Origin: Aporrectodea caliginosa
Lineage: Eukaryota > Annelida > Clitellata > Crassiclitellata > Lumbricidae
Length of the DNA stretch: 64,000 nucleotides
Direction of reading: 5' to 3'
Assembly (NCBI GenBank): GCA_020284085.1
Contig: JACEVL010000083.1
Span: 1,421,001 to 1,485,000 of the forward strand
Below, one piece after another: positions 12,901 through 24,741 of the stretch. Under the pieces are notes generated by a model, which was not told where the DNA came from, ran no database searches, and worked only from the letters and a program-made list of their open reading frames with translations. The stretch's first letter is position 1; the number at the start of each line of letters is the position of its first letter. The position numbers and the translations under genes are program-made.

Positions 12901-15900
12901 TGCAACAAGCCATTGTATTTCTTTGCATAAACAAACTTTACTTTGAACTCAATCTTTATCCTGCTTCACTTTTTAGAAAAAGAAGTAGAATAAAACTCTT
13001 CAGAGGCATCGACTGAATAAACAAATGAAAAACCTCGAACAGAGTGCCAAATATCAACTTCAAATTTCCACTAACATTTTCCACAAATGTTGAATTACTG
13101 CACTAGTATAATAAAGTGACTATAAATAAGCTAGTTCTCTTAGCATAATTTTTAAATGTCTAAGAAAATCATAATTTTCAGTTACAATTCATGCAGTTAC
13201 AATACACATTTATATAGCACCTCACCAAGATAATTGTATGTACATTTGTTTGAGTAATCACCTTACAAAATGCATATTGACTGTTGTTGCTTATGTGGCT
13301 TTCATCTATGAATTAGTAATTATACACTAATTGCTGTAAAGTGAATTACTAAACATAATTCAGACTGCTGCTTATGCTATTATCCTTGAATTACTAACCA
13401 TATTTTGTAGTATTATAACCTTAACTAAACCCTAATAAGTATGCAAGTAATTCTGAAGACTGACTGAATTCTGGCATAGCTCAAGTGCAGCAACTTTCTA
13501 GATATGAACAGCCAAAGTCAGTAGCATTCAAACACATAAATTAAGTGATTAAAAAATAAGTGCTGTACCAGAGGTAATGATATAAGCAGCCTTTTTAGGT
13601 ACACACAAACAGAGTTCATAGACAAAAGACTTTGTCCTGTCACAAACCTGGCTCTGAAGTTCAGTGTTACGTGCCAGGCGCTGTAGTTCTGGAGTATCTG
13701 CAACAACAGTTGCCTTTGTCCGTGGATAATGCCTAAAACAAAACAAACCATTCTTCATATTCAGCCACATAACAAAAAACAATTATCCACATAATGCCCA
13801 AGTTCTGTCAATATATGATAATGACAAAGTCATCAAAACAACATTAATTTGATAGTATAATATTCTACCACTTGCAGTTCTGGTGAATTTGAGGGTCTCA
13901 ATCAGATGGAAGGAATCTAATTACAAAACACATATAACATTAGGAAAGTAATGCTAACAATGACATTATAAACCAGTCAAACACTGCTATAGGGGCATTC
14001 CACGTCAAATCAAGACACTTTAAGAAAAAAATGGACGTCATCGTCACCGATTTTGTTGAAATTTGGTATGGAGACAAACCACCATGAAAAACTTTCAAAA
14101 CCAGAATTTTAGATTTTTGGGTCAACCGGTGTCCGAGATATGGGTCAGTGAACTTGACCGAAAAGGGCTGATTTCTGCTGACCGGCCGATGTTCAAACTG
14201 CTGTATCTCAGCTTCTATTGCACCTAGAGACACAATTTAAATACCAAATTGAAGGTATTAAATAGCTCTATCTGAGCAAAGCACTCAGAAGCATTTTCAC
14301 ATTTAGCAACAAAAAAATTGTGAGCAACTGTAACCTAATGACCCTGACCTAGGTCATTTTGTAAAATCTGAAAAATATCAAATTTTTCCCATGCAAAGCT
14401 TTCATTGTTCTTAACAATTGGTGAAAATTTCAGAGTGGGCACTCTCATAGTTTTTTTACAGTGATTTTTTAAAGGTACAATTGTGGTCGCAATTCGCGAC
14501 TGGTGATATGCCATGAATGTTTAACCGATTAATCCCAGCTGTTAACTGGTCAATGATCTTTGCACATGTTGATGTTGTAACATTATCTCACACAGCAAGC
14601 AGAACAAAAATTAGGCTTACTCACATGCTTACTTATTTACTGATTTAAATGAAATCTTGTTTAATTTCTGGATTTCACTGTCTTGTGATGGAGTAGGAGG
14701 AACTGTCAAAGACTGGCAACTTGGGCCAGTCTACAGAGACCATACAATGACCAAATCATGACTCCCCATCAATTATTTGCTTTTCCACAGAGTGAATTCC
14801 ATCAGTCACCTTTCACTGTTATGCTACTGAGGATTATGAACAGGAGGCAATCTAAGATAATTGTATGTACACTGTTGAATGCAGATTTGAATCTGCTTGC
14901 ACAGTAGCAGGCACACAAAAGCTTTGCTGCATCCACCCAGTAAGTTAAACACTTCTCCAGCAGCCTGGATAGTCCTAGAAATGAACGTGTCTTGCAGTTT
15001 ATAAAGATAGACAACAAGATCACGATTAAACTCTCAGATATCAAGGGCTACATCACTGCAAAGTATGACGGACATTGGTAGTTTGATGTGCTGCAGGCTT
15101 TGGCAGTGATATCAAAGATCTATCTGGCGACACATGATTGCGAATCGCGACCATGACTGTACCTTTAAAAATTCACTGTAAAAAAACTATGAGAGTGCCC
15201 ACTCTGAAATTTTCACCAATTGTTAAGAACAATGAAAGCTTTGCATGGGAAAAATTTTATATTTTTCAGATTTTACAAAATGACCTAGGTCAGGGTCATT
15301 AGGTTACAGTTGCTCACAATTTTTTTGTTACTAAATATAAATGCTTCTGAGTGCTTTGCTCAGATAGAGCTATTTAATACCTTCAATTTGGTATTTAAAT
15401 TGTGTCTCTAGGTGCAATAGAAGCTGAGATACAGCAGTTTGAACATCGGCCGGTCAGCAAAAATCGGCCCTTTTCGGTCAAGTTCACTGACCCATATCTC
15501 GGACACCGGTTGACCCAAAAATCTAAAATTCTGGTTTTGAAAGTTTTTCATAGTGGTTTTTCACCATACCAAATTTCAACAAAATCGGAGATGGTGATGC
15601 ATGATGACTGTGTTGATTTGACGTGGAATGCCCCTATACTACTGTAGATGAAAATTACACAACTAAATAGGTTACTGAAGACATGAACCACAGGGCATAA
15701 TGGCCTGCTGTGGACATCGTAACAACGAGACAGACTCAAGAGCCTATATATAATGACAAGTCCAGCAACAACTGATCACAAGTGGCAGACTGCTTCCTGA
15801 CAAATATTCACAGTAATCATTAACTGTACTACCCCATCATCAGAATACAATATGCACCAATCAATGGTTGTTTCAAAGTAAAACCTCAGTCTCTAGCAGA

Positions 15901-18900
15901 GGTACTGTCCAAGTTCTGAATGATAAAGGCAGGCTCTGAGGGAGAGGAAGCTCGAGAAGCTGAATTCTGAACCTGGACCTGATAGACTTTGCAGAACTAA
16001 GTGTGGACACAGCTTGTCAGTAAATTGAAAAGCTTGGATCAGCCTCAGTCACATTGAAGAAGTCTAACTAAACAATTGTTAACCATTGGAACTAAAAATG
16101 CAAGGAATACCGAACTGCAGGTATCCCGAGACCCTACTGAGCCACACAAAGTAAGAGGTCACTGGACTACAGAACTTAATGTTGTGGAATAACATTACAC
16201 AAACAGCCCTACATGCTTTCTGAACATTGTACCCCCTCCCAGATCCGTGGAGCTTGTGTAGATCCAAACCACACTTTAAAAAGCTACCACACTACAAATA
16301 ACCAGACTGAAGTAGGGTAGCTCATTGTCTTAAACAATAATTCTAATGAAATTATTAGAGTCACTATATTATGCTTTTTAGGCAAAGTAAGCAAACAAGA
16401 TCTGCCCGTAGGCTACTTGTATTCCAATGAGGTTGTTTGCAAATATATCAGGCAACTGAATCTTCAACTAATGGCCAAAGTTTATCTTTAATTAAGCCAA
16501 ATCACTTTCACAGTCGACCTAGAATAAAATGATCAATTACCTTAAATAGTGATTTACACCTAAAATCTTCTCCCAAGATAACCTTGGATAAAGGACAGAT
16601 AATTACTGAAATCACATCAGGCTGCAACTTATCTCTCAGCAGCTTTAACCAAAAGAATCCTTATGCAATTGTGCATACATGGAAAGCAACAGATTTATCC
16701 CATACAGCCACAGTCCATACCAGGCACTCTGAATGTCAGTGGTCAACCATGGCTTGTTTATTGATAGATATCTATATGACTGTGTCAACCATGGCTTGTT
16801 TATTGATAGATATCTACATGACTGTGTGAGACTTACAGCCAAGACCATTCCTGCTACGGGAGTCTCTTTTTATACAGAGAAACTTGTCTTTGTTTTTGAA
16901 CTAACAACCATCAGACTAACAAGAAATGCTTTTGTCAAGTACTTAAAAAGTAATGTGCTGTAAAAGATACAGCACATACATACATAGCAAAAATTAGGGA
17001 TGAGCCGATTAGCATTTTTTTTTACCAATTTCCAATTCCGGATAGTTGGCCTGATATTTTCACCGATTCCGAACAATACCGAATAGTGCCAAATCCGGCC
17101 CGAACCGATTACCGAACGGATAATCAGCCCATACCTAGCAAAAATATTCCATACCCAAGAAACTTCACCAAATGAACAATTGATAGGGTCAGATATAGCT
17201 CCAAAAATGGTTTATATGATTCAGGCAGGAAATTTACAGCTTAAACTGCAGGGTGCAAAACAATGACAATCTTATAAGATGGTCCTAAAAACAGGCCGTA
17301 GCTACCATGTAACTTTGGGAAAATTTCATTGACACACTACTCGCAAGCAAGCAAGCAAGCAGGCCCAAGTTTAGTAGCCCAATCCACCAGTAGTCCAGCA
17401 CACTGCAAGGCAAAGTTCACTATCACAAACTGAGGAGCCAAAAGTGAATGCTATGCTAGGGATATGCTACATAGGCCAGCAGTTGATGTCTATGGATTTT
17501 AAATAATTATAATATCCACCTTCACAACTGAAACATACCCAAAAACAACTGTACTTGCATCTGTTCATAATTACAAACAAAAACCCAAAGACAGAATTTT
17601 ATTCACACCCAATCACCCATCCCACCAAATGGCTTCACACCCAATCACCCATCCTACCAAATGGCTGATTTCAGGAACATATGATAATGATGATGATGAT
17701 AGGCCTACTGAAGATGAATCATTCCAACACAGCTTATGAAATTGCACTGGTCTGCAGCAGCATGAATATAGACTAAGCCTGATAAGTGACAGTGGAAAGA
17801 CTACAGTACTATGTCTCCTGCACAAATCACCTCATTGCCCTTGGACAATTTTAATTACTCAAACGAGTCAATCGGAGTCTTATCACTGAAACACCTAACT
17901 GACACCATAGCTTAACTATTATACAGCTATGATGGTTTAAAAAGTTAACCTGTTAGACTAGTGGTAACTTTAGACCATGAAGGCTTAAGGCCTATGTGCA
18001 TGCTAAAAATATGCATAAGAATGAAACAACATAGCTTAACTATCTTATAGCTCAATGGTTTAAAAAGTTAACCTATTTAACCTAGTTTAACCTAGTTTAA
18101 AGCCTACATGCCTGCTAAAAATATACATAAGAATAAAATACTTTTTTTTAAACTTCATTTTAGAAACATTAATAACTAGCAGTTTTTACCCGGCGTTCGC
18201 CCGGGTTTTTCCCAGACGTAATATGTAACGGCTGCAAATAAAGGCTATTTACTTACTTACTATATTTGATGATAGGCCTATATCTGAGCGGAAACGACAT
18301 TTAGAGGTGAAAGTAGTTGCTTTGCCCGTGTACTGCACGGGTTATCTCTACGCTACCTTAGGCTATATAGGCTTATTATTTATTCCCCGGGCTAAATAAT
18401 TATAATAGACTAAGCTCGGTCGTTTTTCTATAGCCTATTTTCTATTATCGACGTAGGCTATTATTTGTTCCCCGGGCTAAATATAATAGACGAAGTTCGG
18501 CCGTTATTGCGATTGTAATTTTTCGGAGCGACCCGCGTCTTTTAACGAAAGCGCCTGATTTGAAAATTAAGTATGCGTGACGTAAGATTACATAATTAGC
18601 ATACGTGACGTGGACAAATGGCCATAGGCCTACCATGGCCTGTATAATTAAAATAAACTCGTCGAAACAGTTGGAAATAATGTAAAATGTCCATATATCG
18701 GCGTTTAAATAAAATTGCGAACTGAAAATAGTCGCGTTGACCTAGACGTTGCGTAAAAATGTTTTGTAAATTTTTTCAAATCGCTAAACCGTTCCGTTTC
18801 GGAGCCTTTAGCCGGACACGCAAACATACATACGGAAGGACATCGTAAACAGACTAAGACTTATAGTAATAGATATAAACGCACAGAAATCTCTCTGCGT

Positions 18901-21900
18901 CCGTGCGTGCATGGGTCGTGTAACGCTGACGTCACAGTATTATTGTGACGTCACACATTTAACTTCGCTTTCAATTATTGCCACACAGAGCGGACAAGCA
19001 ACCGCGTCAAACAGACACGTCGGTAGGATCGCTGAGAGAGGGGATGAAAGAGAGGAGGGGAGCGGAGGGAGGAGGAAGGGGAGGTAGGGGAGAGAGACGG
19101 AGGGGAGGAGAGCGGAAAAGAGGGGAGGGGAAAAGAGGGAAGGGAGAGGAAGAGGGAGGGAAAGGAATGCAGGGACAGAGGGAAGGGGAGGGTCAGGGAA
19201 GGAAGGGAGTTTTATTGGAGGGGAGCGGAAGGAGGGACAGAGGGAAGGGGAGGGTAAGGGAAGGGAGTGGAGTTTTGGAGGGAGGGAGGGAAGGGGAGGG
19301 CAGGGGAGGGGAAATGAGGGGAGGAGAGAGGGAGGCGGAGAGGAGGAGAGGGATGGAGGGACAGAGGGAAGGGGAGAGTAAGGGAAGGAGGGGAGTTTTT
19401 GGGCAGGGGAGCGGAAAAGGGGAAAGAGGGAAGGGGGAGGGATGGGGGAGGGGAAGGGAGGAGAGTATTGGGGAGGGAAGGGAAGGGAGAGGAGGTGAGA
19501 GGAGGGGGAAGAGAATGCGAATACCGCGTGGGGTCGGCCGAGACTGGCGCAGCCAGCAAGTAGTCACCGTTAGAGGTCGCATGATTTCTTTTGTTCCTCG
19601 GTATATTAAATCCGTCGCCAGGTGACACTCCGTTTCAAAGAGAGCACAGTTTGACGAAGATAGGCAGGAGTAGGAGAGGGGAGGGGAGATTGAAATTTAG
19701 ACCGCGGCATAGATTCAAATTTGCGTGTAATTAAAGTCAGTAGGCGGCGCTGCTATCAACTTTAAACCGTCGTTTAGGTTTTGCCGTGTGATAAAATTTG
19801 CGCTGCATTATAGTCTATTGCCCTGTATGGGCTCGCGGGCCTCCGATCATGCGATTTTAAGTGGAGCGTGCGAACTCCCTAAACTTAACCGTCTTAGGAC
19901 GGGCAAACATCTAGTTTATCATAACAAGATGACATATATGGCAAAGCAAGGACTTTTTAAACTAATCACAGGTAGAATCCTATGCTTAAAGGCAGTTCAT
20001 ACAAGCTCATTCACGCATACAAACAGCCATTGAAAAGAACAACGTGGTCTCTGTTCAAATGGTGCAACAAACAACATGGTCCATGTTCAAATGGTGCAAT
20101 AAGTCCAAATATCAGACATGGAAGACAATGGCTGACATCGTACAAATACCGGTAGGTCACCATCTCAGCTTAAATAATTTAAATGACAGGCTGTATCGAC
20201 TCAACTTCATAATTTAATCAATTTTGGACCAAACAGAGCTAAATCAGTGCAATAGTACTTTGGCATAAATCCACTGCATTTAAACTGCTAGTCAAACGCC
20301 ACCTGAATCATGATAATAGTAAATGAAATAAATCTGAATGCTTACGCCGAACAGTATGGCTTCTTATCATAACCTTTGTAGTTTTTCATGTTCAGGGTCA
20401 TGTTACATTCCCAGCATCGGAAACAACCTTTGTGCCAGACCTACAATACACAATCAGATCAGAAATTTAAATAGTGTCAACCAGATCTACACAGATTAAC
20501 CATGGCTTGTGAACACACAATACCTCTGTCCTCGTTGGTCATTCTGTCTAGACAGAAAAACAATCTGACTAAAAATTCTGTGTAACATCAACAGTGAAAC
20601 ACAATAATCTTGGAATACAGAAACAAAAACCAGGAAATCCTAAGGGCACACATATCCAGACAACAGAAAATTAAACCCAAATCCTTCTGCCATGGCAATC
20701 ACTGGGTCTCTTAATGTCTCAGTTCACTAGCTTCAACCTTTTTTCCAATTGTTCATATAATCTGTAAACATATGACAATGCCAGGATCATGAGCCCTTAA
20801 ACAGCAACCATTTGAAAGAAGGCTTTAACCTGCAACTCCTTATTACTGGCTGCCACACAATCTTCGCCATGAGTTTCTTCTAATCTCTATTCCTCTATTT
20901 TGCAAGCGGCTGAAGACCATTCAGCGCCTCTGACAGACTCTTAAGACGCACTATACAAGTATTCTGTTACATTACATTCTGTTCGATCACGGTCTTGTGT
21001 AGAGCACATCCAATGAGTTTTCTTAAAAAGGTGCTACATAAATACGTCCATACAACTACAGTAACAAAGCATGTTCACAGCCAATCAACCATCACAGACG
21101 AAATTACTTATCTTACTACTGGGGACATTTTTGGCCCTTTTCTGATAACCCAGAGTAAAGGCAACAAGCAAGAAAACTGGATAATGGATGCTAATTCGTT
21201 TGACAGTATTCACCTTTCTTAACTGCCACAGTACACTATTGTGTAGATATAAAAAAGAAACTAGATCAAGAAGTAACCTATTAAGATAAACCTTACTAGG
21301 TCAATAATATTTACAACTTATGTTTCTTATTCTGTGATCCTTGTCAAACATGAATCACACAATATATACTAATACAACATAAAGTACATACTACTTATGC
21401 ATTGAACAACAAAGGAATAATGACTTATAATTCACATAATTGCTTGACTTTCTCTTACTTAATTACGTTGCTCTACTTACTCTATTCTAATATGAAGACT
21501 TTATAATACACAAGGAATCATTTGAAACATCACGCATTGCAAAAATTGAGTCAGTAACCACCATCCATCAGGTAAAGCCAGCAGCACAGATCTAATGGGC
21601 ACAAGATCAGAAGTTCATATATGATGATTGCTTCACAGCTATTACTCATGTTTATTAGTTTACTAATTTACACAGATGCTTTATTAAATAATACCAAATT
21701 ACATAGAACTGAAGGAGTTGCGGGTACTCAAATACTCACTCGGAATGGGTAGGGGTACCAGGGCCATACTTTACTAAAATTATAGCACTAACAGCAGTTG
21801 TGAAATTAATTTTAATTCACAGTAATTAGTTCCTTATATTGCTGCTACAGTAATCAAGTAATTACTGCTGGTATTATTGCCCACTTATTACTGCTAACGT

Positions 21901-24704
21901 TTCAGAATGGCCTCTACAATTAGATCTACACTTGGGTGTCGTGTGCAAGGATTCTGATGCAGGATTTGCAAGGACTTCAAACAAGAAATGAGAAATTTGA
22001 GCAGATAAAAGTATCTCTCAAAACCTTCCTGTTCATGTAAAGCTGAAGACTGGCTTGGAATCTGTTCTATACGACTGCCCCAGAAACTGGCCTGTTTCGA
22101 CTGACAACTCCTTCATGACTGCCTAGGCCAGGGGTGTCAAACCTTTTCTAATGGCGGGCCAGTGGCAATATTTTGCAGCAAGTGGCGGGCCAGGGTGCCG
22201 AAGGTTCCCGGGTAAAATGGGGTAGGGTAGCGATCTGGGAGATCCCGTCCCCAGAGAATTTTTGAGAAAATAAATCTTAAATGATGCATTTTTAGCATAC
22301 AAACAGTCAAATTAGGCTTTATATGAAATCTTAATTTTGATCTTCATTTTCAGTCACGAACATCATATAAAACACATTAGGTCTCAAAATGAAAAATATG
22401 AAAAATATGAACTTTTATTCTCAAATTGCGTAGGGCCTAGTCTTAAGGCAATGCTCCACGGGCCAGAAAACATCTTCGGTGGGCCAGAAATGGCCCACCG
22501 TAGAAAATGGCCCACCGTAGATGGCCCACGGGCCTGCTCTTTGACTTTGACATCCCTGGCCTAGGCACTGCCCAATTTGACTGTCCTTTTACAGGCTTTG
22601 TAACATGATCAACCATGTACAGTGTTTTCCTTCCTGAAAATCTCTTCAACAAGGCTCAAGCCACAGACAGACAGACAGGCACGTGTGCACACAGCAGCCG
22701 TTCAATGGTTAGCACGCACTGGTTCATGTGTAGCAGTTGCTGTGATCTGGAGTATCCCCACAAGATGGAAACCACCATCCACAACCACATAACAACCCAC
22801 AGGTAATAAATCTCAGAGTATTGAAAGCAAAAACGATGCCACAGATAAAACAACAAAATTATGCTACTTCCTGCTAAACAAACTGGCTTAACATGCTCAC
22901 AGACAACTCTATACAACATGAACAATGACAGTGGCTCACAGCCAGACATATGTTTTACAGATGCTAAGAAGCCCACATCACTTCTCCTGTCGTTTAAAGA
23001 TTTCTGAACTGACACTTCATCAGCATACCACATCATTCTCTTTTTTGTCTAAAATTTCTTACAAGCAATGCCTATGTGCATCACACGCTACAGTGGCTTT
23101 TAACGAAACTTAAATCAGCAGAACTGTCTGGATTAATGTCCCAATATGGAAATATGGAAATACAAGAACCTTGTAAATATTGTGGCTCCTTAATGCAGCA
23201 CTTCCCTTGTGTGCAGGTTCATGAAAGAGTCACTGTTAAAGGACCTTGAGCAACTCCTTAACTTACAATTACTAGGTACATTCAACACATGCCGTCATCT
23301 TGTCATTATATAGTATGGCTACATAAATTTCAGAAATGAAAGAACAAAATATGAAGTAAATAACAGTTCATGCATTCATTTCATGCATCTACATTCATTT
23401 TCAGAATGCCTCAGGCTTCAATTCATGTTATTGCATCAGTCAAGCATTTCCAGGCCACTTTCTCTTTTATAACCACTTGTTTTCGAAAGACTGCTAACAT
23501 CAGCATGTACCTTTGTCCTACAATATTACTTTAAAAAGGTGACAACAACCATATGCAAGGTGAATGTTCAAGGTGAATGTTAATGGACTGTTGTAAACTG
23601 ATAGCTATAGGAAAGATGATACTACTAAATAAATTAGCCATTCACAATTTTTAAAAGTACTTTGCATAAAAGTACAGAGATAAGCACATAGGCTTTGCTA
23701 AAGAACTGTTTTAAATGGTTTTCAATTTCATAATGATCAACACTCTATTAATGAACAACTAACACTTTATTAAGTACTGACAAAGAAGTAACTTTGAAAG
23801 ACTAAGAGATTCTCAGCATGTTCAAATGACTCCTGACATATGATGCCTAATTATCAATTATTATATGAAGAAAATGACTGAGGACAATGGAGGTCATTTA
23901 TTCGTACCCATCGCCGCCATATGGCTGGCGTCATGAACTGCTGCTGATGATGATGATTATGATGATGATAATAGGAAGATTTATAATGTGCAAGTAATTA
24001 TAATTAAATATGCCATCTATGCACATAAACATTCAGTTACATTACTGGTACACAACAATACATGTATGGTAGCCTTTACCACCAAGTTGACCAATGACAA
24101 ATATAGACTGTCTGCTAACAGCAGATAAGCCAGATATGCATGGCTATGGAACACTCATGATGGACAAACTGTCTGGTGTCAAAGCATAGATCCACTGTTG
24201 CCTGCTGCTAATTACTCTAGTCTCATCAGTTCAAACAACTATAAGCATACTGTTACAGACTAAAAGTCAGACAAATATGTTTTTTGTCTAACAATAAGCC
24301 TGTAACAGTATGCTTATAGCTATGCAACTGACACCGAGGAGCATTCGGGTTACCTTACTGCCCACTATCCCAGACAATACTTTTACATACTTTAAAAAGT
24401 GATTGTATGACCTAAAATTAACCTCACGACATATCCACCAGGATGATTAGCTCCACACTGACATTCACACAGTGCAGGAAGTTGGGCATAGTATTTTTAC
24501 TCTGATAATTGTACAGTTGGGCTTCAGAATTTAAGAGATACAGTGCATGGACCAAGCAATTATCAGAGTCAACAGATACAATAATTAGCAACATCAGACA
24601 AACACTTGAACAAAAGATAACCACAAAACGATGCTATAAATAAAGATAAAAACCAAGCATCTGTCTAACAGTCACTTTCAAACGAGATCATATTGCATGC
24701 TTGT

Positions 24705-24741
<37 letters not shown>

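Larger units (their letters stand above)
6113..13647 (-). other. LASP intron 3, repeat-rich
   Basis: This 7.5-kb intron holds a GT-rich microsatellite (about 7395-7475), an interspersed repeat copy (8901-9039), a 21-bp tandem repeat (9115-9177), two foldback elements (10190-10665 and 11689-12831), a tRNA-derived SINE inside the second foldback, and a tandem repeat at 11338-11410. The stretch 6380-7050 looks less AT-rich than its surroundings and may be an old repeat, but I could not name it. Confidence 0.7.
13733..20345 (-). other. LASP intron 2, repeat-rich
   Basis: This 6.6-kb intron carries foldback 3 (13990-15636), a 42-bp tandem duplication (16740-16826), a hAT MITE (16995-17137), several local duplications (17600-18145), an interspersed element (18175-18880) and a long polypurine tract (19025-19515). 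Confidence 0.75.

Noticed and set aside
13940..15647. Apparent pair of conserved 80-97-codon genes ([12 protein letters not shown]...) on opposite strands
   Set aside because: They are the two arms of one inverted-repeat element; similarity reflects DNA duplication, not protein conservation.
18978..19628. Long overlapping frames of 129-215 codons on both strands
   Set aside because: They coincide with the purine-rich tract. The products are Arg/Gly/Glu or Pro/Ser/Leu repeats, so openness follows from composition.
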